Positions 44,050 to 53,408 of a DNA stretch of 64,000 nucleotides are shown here, piece by piece (the stretch's first letter is position 1; the number at the start of each line of letters is the position of its first letter). Position numbers and translations under genes: made by a program. Source of the DNA: Eubacteriales bacterium (GTDB lineage: Bacteria > Bacillota > Clostridia > Lachnospirales > Lachnospiraceae); assembly GCA_030524545.1 (NCBI GenBank), contig JAUNGM010000008.1, forward strand, positions 29,632 through 93,631, written 5' to 3'. The notes below the pieces were generated by a model. That model did not search any database and was not told the DNA's origin. It saw only the letters and a program-made list of their open reading frames with translations.

Positions 44050-44865
44050 ATGATAAAGACAATGTTTTCCCTGCCGGTGGATGTGTACAGAAACCGGCAG
44101 TTGATCATGAAGCTGGCAAAAAATGATTTTAAGACCAGATATGCCGGTTCTTATCTTGGAACGATATGGGCTTTTATCCAGCCTATTGTAACGATATTGG
44201 TGTATTGGTTCGTGTTTTCCGTTGGTTTCCGTTCAGATACGGGAGAACTGGGAATTCCCTTTGTCCTTTATCTGGTAGCCGGGATCGTACCCTGGTTCTT
44301 CTTTCAGGATGCTCTGGTGGGAGGAACCAATTCGCTTCTGGAATATAATTATCTTGTAAAAAAAGTCGTTTTTAATATCAGCGTTCTTCCTGTGGTAAAG
44401 ATTATTTCCGCACTGTTTGTACACTGCTTTTTCGTTATGTTTACCATTATTCTGTATATGGCTTATGGGAAACTTCCGGACTGGTATTATCTGCAGATCA
44501 TTTATTACAGCTTCTGTACATTTGCGCTGGTTCTTGGAATGTGCTATGTCACCTGCTCTGTGGTGGTATTTTTCCGTGATCTGACACAGATCATTAATAT
44601 CGGACTGCAGGTGGGGGTCTGGCTGACACCTATTATGTGGATCGCAGAAACCTCCCTGAAGGAACATGCAACCATCCAGAAGATTCTTCAATTAAATCCG
44701 GTATATTATATTGTATCAGGGTACAGGGATTCTTTTATCATGAAACACTGGTTTTTTGAGCGGCCTATGTGGACTGTGTATTTCTGGGCAGTTACCATTC
44801 TCTGTTTTGTATTTGGCAACTGGGTGTTTAAGCGGCTGCGTATTCATTTTGCAGATGTATTATAA
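44050..44865 (+). CDS. Polysaccharide ABC exporter permease (Wzm/TagG/RgpC-like)
   Basis: A 271-residue ABC-2 permease with six membrane helices. The beginning LIMKLAKNDFKTRYAGSYLG, the GTIWAFIQPI segment and the later LNPVYYIVSGYRDSF are the conserved marks of the family exporting O-antigen, teichoic acid and rhamnan chains on a lipid carrier. With the ATPase encoded 17 bases downstream it forms a full exporter. The gene order rfbA-rfbC-permease-ATPase is like that of streptococcal rhamnose polysaccharide loci. No Wzy-type polymerase or Wzx flippase is visible, so export of a completed chain by this route is the most likely model. Confidence 0.93.
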   Translation: MIKTMFSLPVDVYRNRQLIMKLAKNDFKTRYAGSYLGTIWAFIQPIVTILVYWFVFSVGFRSDTGELGIPFVLYLVAGIVPWFFFQDALVGGTNSLLEYNYLVKKVVFNISVLPVVKIISALFVHCFFVMFTIILYMAYGKLPDWYYLQIIYYSFCTFALVLGMCYVTCSVVVFFRDLTQIINIGLQVGVWLTPIMWIAETSLKEHATIQKILQLNPVYYIVSGYRDSFIMKHWFFERPMWTVYFWAVTILCFVFGNWVFKRLRIHFADVL

Positions 44866-44882
44866 AGAGAGGAAGTAACAAC

Positions 44883-46145
44883 GTGGAAAGCAAAAAAGTT
44901 ATTCAAATCAAGCATCTGGAGAAGATGTACAAGCTTTATGACAAGCCGTCAGACCGTCTGAGGGAGTCTCTTGGGTTCAGCAGGAAGAAGCTTTACCGTG
45001 AGCATTATGCCCTGCGGGATATCAATTTTGACGTACATGAAGGGGAATGTGTGGGAATCATCGGAACCAACGGCTCCGGGAAATCAACCATTCTGAAAAT
45101 CATTACAGGTGTTCTTGCTCCTACGGCCGGAAGCGTTGAGGTGGATGGACGGATCTCCGCACTTTTGGAGCTGGGAGCCGGATTTAACGGCGAATACTCC
45201 GGTCTGGAAAATGTATATCTGAACGGAACTATGCTGGGATTTTCCAAAGAAGAGATTGACAGGCGTTTAGACAGTATCCTGGAATTTGCGGATATTGGTG
45301 ATTTTATCAATCAGCCGGTAAAAACCTATTCCAGCGGTATGTTTGTACGCCTCGCTTTTGCTGTTGCGATCAATATTGATCCGGAGATTTTGATTGTTGA
45401 TGAGGCTTTGTCCGTGGGGGATGTTTTTTTCCAGGCAAAGTGCTACCATAAATTTGAAGAGTTTAAGAAACAGGGAAAGACGATTCTTTTTGTCAGTCAC
45501 GACCTGGGAAGTATTGTAAAATACTGCGACAGGGTCATTCTTTTAAATCAGGGTGTCATGCTTGATCAGGGTTCTGCCAAGGAAATGGTAGATATGTATA
45601 AGCAGCTTCTGGTGCATCAGAATCCGGTGAAGCAGGGGAGCTCTGACGGGGAAGAGACAGCAGGAGAGAATTGGCGGGAAGGCTTTGCTGTGAACCCGGA
45701 TACTCTGGAGTATGGGGAAAAACAGGCGGAAATCGTTGATTTTGTCGTTCTGGACTGCAAAGGACGCCAAAGCAATGCCATTGACAAAGGAACCAGATTT
45801 CAGATAAAGATGCGGGTGCATTTCAACGAAGATATTCAGCAGCCGATCATGGCATATACATTTAAAAATATTCAGGGAACCGAGATCACGGGTACCAATA
45901 CCATGTATGAGAAAGTATACGTCAGGCATCCGGAGGCAGGGAAAACCTGCGAGGTTACATTCGAGCAGGAGATGAACCTTCAGGGAGGAGAATACCTTCT
46001 GTCTTTCGGGTGTACAGGCTACAGAAACGGGGAATTTACCGTGTTCCACCGTCTTTATGATGCATGCAACATTACGGTTGTTTCATCTAAGGATACGGTA
46101 GGCTTTTATGATATGAATTCCCGGATATCAGTAAAAGAAGATTAA
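44883..46145 (+). CDS. Polysaccharide ABC exporter ATPase with extra C-terminal domain (Wzt-like)
   Basis: A 420-residue ATPase. The N-terminal half is a TagH/Wzt-type nucleotide-binding domain with Walker A GTNGSGKST (61-69), signature YSSGMFVRLAFA and Walker B EILIVDEAL. Residues about 255-420 form a beta-rich domain (IVDFVVLDCKG, AYTFKNIQGTEITG, FEQEMNLQGGEYLLSFG), the type that in Wzt of E. coli O8/O9a recognises the chemically capped chain end before export. A GTG start at 44883 follows AGAGAGGAAG. The two genes after it encode a methyltransferase and a kinase-like protein, just what such a recognition domain would need. Confidence 0.93.
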   Translation: MESKKVIQIKHLEKMYKLYDKPSDRLRESLGFSRKKLYREHYALRDINFDVHEGECVGIIGTNGSGKSTILKIITGVLAPTAGSVEVDGRISALLELGAGFNGEYSGLENVYLNGTMLGFSKEEIDRRLDSILEFADIGDFINQPVKTYSSGMFVRLAFAVAINIDPEILIVDEALSVGDVFFQAKCYHKFEEFKKQGKTILFVSHDLGSIVKYCDRVILLNQGVMLDQGSAKEMVDMYKQLLVHQNPVKQGSSDGEETAGENWREGFAVNPDTLEYGEKQAEIVDFVVLDCKGRQSNAIDKGTRFQIKMRVHFNEDIQQPIMAYTFKNIQGTEITGTNTMYEKVYVRHPEAGKTCEVTFEQEMNLQGGEYLLSFGCTGYRNGEFTVFHRLYDACNITVVSSKDTVGFYDMNSRISVKED

Positions 46146-46157
46146 GCGGGGGATACC

Positions 46158-47081
46158 ATGGAAAAAATCGGAAATGTGACATTGGACTATGAATATTATC
46201 CGGGGGAAGATTTATACAGCGACGGCCCGGTGGAAGAGCAGCTTTTGGAAATTGCCAAAAGCTACCGGGAAGAGGAACTGAACCAGGTGATCGCAGATAA
46301 AAAAAGCTGGCCGGTATTGTATCATTTTTCCCATATCCGCCAGAATATCCTGGATTGGATTCCTATGAAGAAAACAGATAAGGTTCTGGAGATCGGTTCC
46401 GGCTGCGGAGCTATTACAGGAGCGCTTGCAAGAAAAGCCGGAAATGTAACATGTATCGAATTATCCAAAATGCGAAGCACCATCAATGCCTACCGGAATC
46501 AGGACTATGACAACGTAAAAATTCTGGTGGGAAACTTTCAGGATATCGAAAAAAATCTGAAGGAAACATTTGATTATATCACTTTGATCGGCGTATTTGA
46601 ATATTCTGAGGGTTATATCGGAACCAGGGAGCCATATGTAGAAATGCTCCGCCGCATTGCAGCGCATCTGGCACCGGGGGGAAAGCTGGTCATTGCTATT
46701 GAGAACCGTCTGGGACTGAAATACTGGGCAGGATGTACGGAAGATCATGTGCCGAAATATTTTGAGGGCCTGGAGGGCTATCCGGACACGACCGGCGTAA
46801 AGACCTTTTCCCGCAGGGAACTGGAAAATGTAATCTCTAAGGCGGGGAATTTCCAGACGACATTTTATTATCCTTATCCGGATTATAAGTTTCCTCTTAC
46901 CATTTATTCTGATAAATATCTTCCCAAAAAGGGAGAACTGAAAGATAATTACTGCAATTTTGACCGTACAAGGATGCAGCTCTTTGATGAGCCGAAGGTG
47001 TATGATACGCTCATAGACAGCGGGCTGTTTCCCGAGTTTTCCAACTCTTTTCTTGTATTGGCAGAAAGGAAGGGTGAGTGA
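46158..47081 (+). CDS. SAM-dependent methyltransferase in the glycan export locus
   Basis: A 307-residue class I methyltransferase. An N-terminal extension of about 70 residues precedes the SAM-binding motif I VLEIGSGCGAITGALA (near 79-94), with motif II acidic residue in NVTCIELS and later ITLIGVFEYSEG and LAPGGKLVIAIENRLGLKYWAG. The gene lies 12 bases after the Wzt-like ATPase and its stop overlaps the kinase-like gene by one base (TGATG). By position and by similarity of layout it could methylate the non-reducing end, or a phosphate, of the exported chain, as the WbdD methyltransferase domain does; the actual acceptor is unknown. Confidence 0.85.
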   Translation: MEKIGNVTLDYEYYPGEDLYSDGPVEEQLLEIAKSYREEELNQVIADKKSWPVLYHFSHIRQNILDWIPMKKTDKVLEIGSGCGAITGALARKAGNVTCIELSKMRSTINAYRNQDYDNVKILVGNFQDIEKNLKETFDYITLIGVFEYSEGYIGTREPYVEMLRRIAAHLAPGGKLVIAIENRLGLKYWAGCTEDHVPKYFEGLEGYPDTTGVKTFSRRELENVISKAGNFQTTFYYPYPDYKFPLTIYSDKYLPKKGELKDNYCNFDRTRMQLFDEPKVYDTLIDSGLFPEFSNSFLVLAERKGE

Positions 47082-48337
47082 TGGCAGAGATTATTTTCAG
47101 CAAATATTCCAATGAACGGTGCCGCAGATTTGCCATCCGTACGGATATCCTGGAGAAAAACGGTGTTCGATATGTGGAGAAGCATGCCATGTATCCGGAA
47201 GGGAAGGCGCATGTGGAAGGTCTGGCAGACTGGTACCGGAAGCTTTCTGTTCTTTACAGGGAGATTTCCCTTGCGGCCGGGTACTGTGAAAAAACGGAGG
47301 ATGGCGTACGCCTGGATTATATTCCGGGAGAGACGCTGGAAGAGCAGTTGGACTCCCTGCTTCATGAAGAAAAACAGCAGGAAGCCGGCGAAAGGCTGAA
47401 GGCGTATCTTTCTCAGGTGGAATCCCTGTATCAGAAAGCCGATTTTGTACAGACAGAGCAATTTCAACAGGTATTTGGAAGGGTAAGTCTTCCGGAAGGA
47501 CTGAAATGCGGCGGGACGGTAACAAATATTGATATGGTATGTGCCAATGTGATTTTGGGGGAGATCCCCACGATTTTAGACTATGAGTGGACCTTTGATT
47601 TTCCGATTCCCTGTAAGTTTGTGCTTTACAGAATCATCCATTACTATACGGCGACCAATGGGATACGGATGGTATTACATCCGGAGCAGCTTTATCATGA
47701 TTTTGGTATTACCGGGGATTTACTTGGCTGTTTTGCCGAGATGGAACAGAATTTCCAGAATTATATCACCGGAAGCCATACACCGATTCGGGAAATGTTT
47801 GCAGATATTACTCCGGGCATCGTGCGTGAGAAAGCCGTTTATGACAGCCGCCTTCAGGTGTTCTTATCAATGGATGGCATGTACAGAGAAGAAGACTCCC
47901 GTTTTTATCCCATGAATGAAGGAAGAGCCATGGTACAGATTCCTTTGCCTGAAGGATGCAGATGGATCCGTCTGGATCCCGGCGACCAGGCATGTGTAGT
48001 CCATATAGAACGCATGACCTTTGACGGCCGGGAGGTTTCACTGAAGGGAGAACAGATACCGGGAGGTACCCTGCGCGGACAATGGGCTTTTATTCCCCAT
48101 TTAGATCCGGCTATTAAGGGAATTCCTGTGCCGGAGGGGGCGAAAGTGATGGAGGTCTGCCTTACCACAGCAGTCGTCGGAGAAGATCTTATAGGGATTG
48201 TATGCAAGGCAAATGAAGAAAATGAGTATCTCCATAACAAAGTACACAGAATGAATCAGATCATCGATGAAATGAAGAACACAAAGATTTGGAAGCTGTA
48301 TGGGAAATACAGGAATGCGGTAGAGAGGAAAAGATAG
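47081..48337 (+). CDS. Kinase-like protein with C-terminal helix, possible chain-terminator partner
   Basis: A 418-residue protein. Residues 1-200 resemble a small-molecule kinase (APH/choline-kinase fold): a lysine/glutamate-rich start, then TNIDMVCANVIL and TILDYEW, in which Asp151, Asn156 and Asp167 could be the catalytic base and metal ligands, although the usual His before the Asp is Asn here. Residues 250-370 look like a beta domain (RWIRLDPGDQACVVHIE), and the end is a predicted coiled helix (EENEYLHNKVHRMNQIID then KIWKLYGKYRNAV), a tail type seen in chain-length or glycan-assembly proteins. The ATG at 47081 is six bases after GGAAGGG. Function is inferred; a pseudo-kinase is possible. 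Confidence 0.65.
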   Translation: MAEIIFSKYSNERCRRFAIRTDILEKNGVRYVEKHAMYPEGKAHVEGLADWYRKLSVLYREISLAAGYCEKTEDGVRLDYIPGETLEEQLDSLLHEEKQQEAGERLKAYLSQVESLYQKADFVQTEQFQQVFGRVSLPEGLKCGGTVTNIDMVCANVILGEIPTILDYEWTFDFPIPCKFVLYRIIHYYTATNGIRMVLHPEQLYHDFGITGDLLGCFAEMEQNFQNYITGSHTPIREMFADITPGIVREKAVYDSRLQVFLSMDGMYREEDSRFYPMNEGRAMVQIPLPEGCRWIRLDPGDQACVVHIERMTFDGREVSLKGEQIPGGTLRGQWAFIPHLDPAIKGIPVPEGAKVMEVCLTTAVVGEDLIGIVCKANEENEYLHNKVHRMNQIIDEMKNTKIWKLYGKYRNAVERKR

Positions 48338-48338
48338 G

Positions 48339-50849
48339 ATGAATGAAAGTATTGTGATCATGGATACCTGCGGATATTTCCGGAAGGATAATGGAACCTG
48401 TGTGATAACAGGATGGCTGTACTTTGCGGATGAGGAGGAAGAGCCTTATGTGCAGGTTCGTGCCGATCATCTGCCTATGGAATGCACGATGATTCGGGTG
48501 AGAAGACCGGATGTACTGGAGGCCAGGACAGACCTTGACTTTAAGACAGAAAAAGTGGGATATGAAATTCATATTCCCAATATGGAAACGATATTTCAGA
48601 TATCGGAGTGTCTGAGAGTGCGTATCTGCTGCGGTGATGAGAGCTATCCGATCCTGCAGAAGTCTCTGAAGGAAGTTCAGAAAGAATACTATAAGGATAC
48701 CATAAAATATTTTATAGAAAGACTGGAGAGCCGGATCGACAAGGTTCATATCGAAGGATGGTGTATCAACACCTTTGGAGAACTGAAAATGGAAATCGTG
48801 GATGAAAAAGGAAACGCCCAGAGCAGTGTCCATTGGATCAGTATCCGCCGTACGGATCTGCGTGAGCAGTTTGGTGTGAGCCTGGATCAGTGCCATGGCT
48901 TCCTGATCGATATTCCCAGAGACAAGATTGCGGCAAAGGAACTTCATCTGAGGTTTTCCAATCCAGCAACCGAAAAAGACGAAGTGGTCAATATGGCAAA
49001 ATTTGACCGGGAAAATACCCGCCTTGGCCGGGTGCTCCGCGTAATGGGAAAGGAAAATCTGCAGACTAATAAAGAAATCATCAAAAAGCAGGGGATACGG
49101 GCCTTTGTGAACTATGTAAAAGAGAACTCCCTGCCCTTTACAGACTACTACGGATATTATGAGAAAAAACATGCATCCACTCCAAAAGAGCTGAAAGCAC
49201 AGGCAGCGGAGATTTTTTCACCGTCTCCGAAATTCAGCATTGTGGTTCCATTATATAATACACCCCTTGGTTTTTTAAAGGATCTGATTGATTCTGTGAT
49301 GGCACAAAGCTATGGAAACTGGCAGCTCTGCCTGGCAGACGGAAGTGACAATACCCTGGTTCAGGAGTTCATCCTTTCAAATTATGGCAGGGAGGAACGG
49401 ATCTGCTATAAGCTTCTGGAGGAAAACAAGGGGATATCAGCGAATACCAACGGAGCCATTGAGATGGCGGACGGTGATTACATTGTCTTTGCGGATCATG
49501 ATGACGTACTCTCCCCGGATGCTCTTTACTATATGGCCTGCACTTTCCGGGATCATCCGGACGGGGATCTGGCGTATTCGGATGAAGACCTGATTGATGT
49601 TGACGGGAATTATATTTATCCTCATTTTAAACCGGATTTCAATGTGGATTATTTGCGCTGCATCAATTACATCTGCCATCTGGTAGCGGTAAAGAGAAGT
49701 CTGGTCGAAATGATCGGAGGGTTGAATCCGGCGTACGACGGGGCACAGGATTATGATTTCCTTCTTCGTGTAAGTGAAAAAACATCCCATATTTACCATA
49801 TTCCAAGAGTGCTGTACCATTGGCGCAGTCACGATGGCTCCACCGCAGGAAATCAGGAAAGCAAACAATATGCGATCGATGCGGGAGAACGGGCATTAGA
49901 GGAGCATTTTAAGAGGATGGGCATTGAAGCAGAGGTGAAATTTTCCGGCACCTTTATTTTATACACCACGAAGTATCTGATCCAGGGGAATCCAAAGGTT
50001 TCCATTCTTATTCCGAATAAGGATCATGTGGAGGATCTGGAGAAATGTGTTGCCTCTATTGAGGAGAAGAGTACCTGGAAGAATTATGAGATCATTGTCA
50101 TAGAGAATAACAGTGAGGAAGAAGAGACTTTTGCATATTATGAAAAGCTGGAACAGCAATACTCCAATATCAGGGTAGTCCGGTATGAAGGAGGATTTAA
50201 TTATTCAGCCATCAACAATTTCGGCGCTGCCTTTGCAGAAGGAGAGTATCTGCTTTTGCTGAACAATGACACAGAGGTGATCACTCCGGACTGGCTGGAG
50301 CAGATGACCGGCTGCTGTCAGAGAGAAGACACGGCGATCGTAGGGGCTAAGCTGTACTATCCGGACATGACGATCCAGCACGCAGGCATCGTAATAGGTA
50401 TGGGCGGTTTTGCAGGCCATATCCTTACGGGATACGGACAGAACCATACCGGATATATGGGAAGGCTGAAGGCTGTTCAGGAGATCAGTGCTGTGACAGG
50501 CGCCTGCCTGATGGTGAAGAAGTCTGTGTTTGAAGAATTGCACGGACTGGATGAGGGATTTGCAGTGGCTCTGAATGATGTGGATTTCTGCCTCCGTGCC
50601 AGAGCACTGGACAAAAAAGTTGTTTTCCTGCCGGACGTAGAACTGTTCCATTATGAGTCAAAGTCCAGGGGATTTGAAACTACCCCGGAGAAAAAGGCCC
50701 GTTTCCAGAAGGAAATCGAGAGGTTTCAGGAGAGACACAGCCGGATTCTTGAGGACGGAGATCCCTATTATAATCCAAATCTCAGTTTGGTCAAAGGCGA
50801 CTGCTCCCTGAGAAAAGCCAATGAGACTGTGAAAGGAAGGAAAGTATGA
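48339..50849 (+). CDS. Large glycosyltransferase with two GT2 domains and N-terminal modules
   Basis: An 836-residue cytoplasmic glycan-building enzyme. An N-terminal region of about 290 residues contains two beta-type segments with a GW mark (CVITGWLYFAD; VHIEGWCINTF). GT2 domain 1 starts KFSIVVPLYNTPLGFL near 297 and has ADHDDVLSPDALY; GT2 domain 2 starts KVSILIPNKDHVEDL near 550 with LLLNNDTEVI and ALNDVDFCLRAR. Both keep the DxD-type metal motif, so it may add two different sugars or make two linkages, as in bifunctional rhamnan synthases. Its end overlaps the next, similar gene by four bases (ATGA). Sugar specificity is not readable; rhamnose is likely from the locus. Confidence 0.9.
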   Translation: MNESIVIMDTCGYFRKDNGTCVITGWLYFADEEEEPYVQVRADHLPMECTMIRVRRPDVLEARTDLDFKTEKVGYEIHIPNMETIFQISECLRVRICCGDESYPILQKSLKEVQKEYYKDTIKYFIERLESRIDKVHIEGWCINTFGELKMEIVDEKGNAQSSVHWISIRRTDLREQFGVSLDQCHGFLIDIPRDKIAAKELHLRFSNPATEKDEVVNMAKFDRENTRLGRVLRVMGKENLQTNKEIIKKQGIRAFVNYVKENSLPFTDYYGYYEKKHASTPKELKAQAAEIFSPSPKFSIVVPLYNTPLGFLKDLIDSVMAQSYGNWQLCLADGSDNTLVQEFILSNYGREERICYKLLEENKGISANTNGAIEMADGDYIVFADHDDVLSPDALYYMACTFRDHPDGDLAYSDEDLIDVDGNYIYPHFKPDFNVDYLRCINYICHLVAVKRSLVEMIGGLNPAYDGAQDYDFLLRVSEKTSHIYHIPRVLYHWRSHDGSTAGNQESKQYAIDAGERALEEHFKRMGIEAEVKFSGTFILYTTKYLIQGNPKVSILIPNKDHVEDLEKCVASIEEKSTWKNYEIIVIENNSEEEETFAYYEKLEQQYSNIRVVRYEGGFNYSAINNFGAAFAEGEYLLLLNNDTEVITPDWLEQMTGCCQREDTAIVGAKLYYPDMTIQHAGIVIGMGGFAGHILTGYGQNHTGYMGRLKAVQEISAVTGACLMVKKSVFEELHGLDEGFAVALNDVDFCLRARALDKKVVFLPDVELFHYESKSRGFETTPEKKARFQKEIERFQERHSRILEDGDPYYNPNLSLVKGDCSLRKANETVKGRKV

Positions 50850-53293
50850 ATCCTCATGTTCTGGAAGTAGAAAAGGAGAGATTTTTCTTAAACGATACTG
50901 CCCGGTATCTGATACGCGGTGTGATTCCCGAAAAATATACGGTGGAGGCATATCTGGACGGGACTCCTCTTATGGCAGATACCGTTCCTGTGGTTGCAAA
51001 AAGTGCGATGGAACGTTACAGGGATGGAGAACTCTCGGGCGGGAAACGTGTGGAGAGTATCATACATCTGCCGGAAAATCTGAACGAATACCGGAAACTG
51101 GACGTGTACGCAGTCTTTGAAGAGCAGAAGTATTCCTGGTTCCGTATCCGTGTCAGAGAACTTTTGAAACGCAGGGGAAAGCCCCAGTATTATATAGAAG
51201 AGGAGCGTGTGGACCGCAAAAACAATACACTGACCCTCTGCGGCTGGGCAGCCGCTAAAAATCCTGTTCAGATCAAGCTTTTTGACGAAAATAAAAAGCC
51301 GCTTCCTGTTACGGTTCAGAGAAATGCAAGAATGGATGTACAGGAAATGTTCCGGGAATGCCCGGTAGATAAAAACTGCGGATTTTATGCGGAAGTGCAG
51401 AACATTCAGGGCAGGTTCTGCTATCTGGTCATGCGGTCTTCGGACGGAAGCAAATCCATTTATAAGATCAGTCTGAGCACAGGCGGTATTATGATGGGCA
51501 AAGCAGGAAAATATGAAAAAAAAGCAGTAAATTACCTGCGTTCCTATGGAATCGCAGCTTTGGTCAAAAAAACCATTCACAAGCTTGCAACAGTGAAGGA
51601 ACGTCCGATGGAGTATTCCAAATGGCTACCCAAACATCTTCCCACGGAAGGAGAACTGGAAAAGCAGAAAAAAACCAGATTTGCCGTTATGCCTAAAATC
51701 TCCATTGTGGTTCCTCTTTATAAGACAAAAGAGGAGTATCTGCTGAAACTGGTGGATTCCGTCAAAGGGCAGTCTTACGAAAACTGGGAGCTTTGTCTTT
51801 CTGACGGAAGCGGGGAAAATTCTCCTCTGACCGGACTTCTGGAAAAGCTGGCAGAAGAGGATGACCGCATCAGGGTGGTTTCTCATGATACCTCTCTTCG
51901 TATTGCGGAGAATACCAATGAGGCGTGCCGTGCGGCAACAGGAGACTTTATTGCTTTCGCAGATCATGATGACGTTCTCACACGGGATGCCCTGTTTGAA
52001 TGTGTAAAAGCAATCAATGAACATCCGGATACGGAAGTGCTGTATTCGGATGAAGATAAGATGTCAATGGACGGAAGTAAATTCTTCCAGCCCCATTTCA
52101 AACCGGATTTTAATCTGGATTTGCTGTGTACGGTAAATTATATCTGCCATTTATTTGTGGTAAAAAAAGAACTCCTGGAGAAAGTGGGATTATTGCGGCC
52201 GGAATATGACGGGGCGCAGGACTACGATTTTATCTTCCGCTGTGTCGAGGCTACAAAGCATATCACGCATATTCCAAGGATTCTTTATCACTGGAGATGC
52301 CATGAAGACTCTACAGCAGAAAATCCGGAGAGTAAGATGTATGCTTTTGATGCCGGAGAGCGGGCAGTGCAGGCCCACTTTGACCGGATTGGAGTGAAGG
52401 CGGAGGTCTATAAAGGAGAATATCTGGGATTGTACCGTACCAGGTATATCCGGGACGAGGATCCGCTTATTTCCATCATCATACCCAATAAGGATCATAA
52501 GGACGATCTGGAACGCTGTATTTCTTCCGTGGAAAAGAAATCCTCTTACCGGAATTTTGAGTATATTATTGTGGAAAACAACAGTACGGAAGAAGAAACC
52601 TTTGCTTATTATGAAGAACTGGAAAAGAGGAATCCAAAGGTTCATGTTGTCCGCTGGGAGGGGCCCTTTAATTATTCAGCAATTAATAATTGCGGCGTTT
52701 CCCATGCAAAAGGCGAATACCTTCTGCTGCTGAATAATGATACGGAAGTAATCAATGAGGATTGGCTGGAAGAAATGCTGGGATACTGTATGCGGCCGGA
52801 TGTGGGAATCGTAGGTGCAAGACTGTACTATGAGGATGATACCATCCAGCATGCGGGAGTAGTTCTTGGCTTCGGCGGAATCGCAGGACACTGCTTTGTA
52901 CAGCAGCCAAGGGGCTTTACAGGGTATTGCCACCGGATTATCTGCGCTCAGGACTACAGTGCGGTAACGGCAGCGTGTATGATGGTGAAGCGTGCTGCCT
53001 TTGAGCAGGCAGGCGGTTTGAGCACGGATCTGGCAGTGGCCTTTAATGATATTGATTTCTGTCTGAAGATCCGACAGGCAGGCTATCTGGTGGTTTATAA
53101 TCCCTATGCGGAGCTGTACCATTATGAGTCCAAATCCAGGGGACTGGAGGACACACCGGAGAAAAAAGAACGGTTTCATAAGGAGATTACAACGCTGGAG
53201 TCCCATTGGCCGGAAATTTTCAGCAGACCGGATCCCTATTATAATCCGAATCTGACATTAAAGAGTCAGGATTTTTCTCTGAAACGGATTTAA
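50846..53293 (+). CDS. Large glycosyltransferase with two GT2 domains (paralogue of the previous gene)
   Basis: An 815-residue protein built like its upstream neighbour: an N-terminal region (1-275) with a CGWAAAKNPVQIKLFDE segment, GT2 domain 1 from KISIVVPLYKTKEEYL near 282 with FADHDDVLTRDAL, and GT2 domain 2 from LISIIIPNKDHKDDLERC near 539 with LLLNNDTEVINEDWLEEM and AFNDIDFCLKIR. The two are clearly an old tandem duplication, alike in the GT domains and much less so in the N-terminal region. It is translationally coupled to the upstream gene by ATGA and probably alternates with it in chain synthesis. After it come 115 bases without a visible gene. Confidence 0.9.
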   Translation: MNPHVLEVEKERFFLNDTARYLIRGVIPEKYTVEAYLDGTPLMADTVPVVAKSAMERYRDGELSGGKRVESIIHLPENLNEYRKLDVYAVFEEQKYSWFRIRVRELLKRRGKPQYYIEEERVDRKNNTLTLCGWAAAKNPVQIKLFDENKKPLPVTVQRNARMDVQEMFRECPVDKNCGFYAEVQNIQGRFCYLVMRSSDGSKSIYKISLSTGGIMMGKAGKYEKKAVNYLRSYGIAALVKKTIHKLATVKERPMEYSKWLPKHLPTEGELEKQKKTRFAVMPKISIVVPLYKTKEEYLLKLVDSVKGQSYENWELCLSDGSGENSPLTGLLEKLAEEDDRIRVVSHDTSLRIAENTNEACRAATGDFIAFADHDDVLTRDALFECVKAINEHPDTEVLYSDEDKMSMDGSKFFQPHFKPDFNLDLLCTVNYICHLFVVKKELLEKVGLLRPEYDGAQDYDFIFRCVEATKHITHIPRILYHWRCHEDSTAENPESKMYAFDAGERAVQAHFDRIGVKAEVYKGEYLGLYRTRYIRDEDPLISIIIPNKDHKDDLERCISSVEKKSSYRNFEYIIVENNSTEEETFAYYEELEKRNPKVHVVRWEGPFNYSAINNCGVSHAKGEYLLLLNNDTEVINEDWLEEMLGYCMRPDVGIVGARLYYEDDTIQHAGVVLGFGGIAGHCFVQQPRGFTGYCHRIICAQDYSAVTAACMMVKRAAFEQAGGLSTDLAVAFNDIDFCLKIRQAGYLVVYNPYAELYHYESKSRGLEDTPEKKERFHKEITTLESHWPEIFSRPDPYYNPNLTLKSQDFSLKRI

Positions 53294-53408
53294 GAATAAG
53301 TCAAAGACAGAAACGGTTGATTCCCGGAAGGGATAGGAAGCCTTTGCGGGGATATAAGAACTTTTAAAGGATATAGGGATATTAAGAAAAGAAACGGAGG
53401 ATTTTCAG

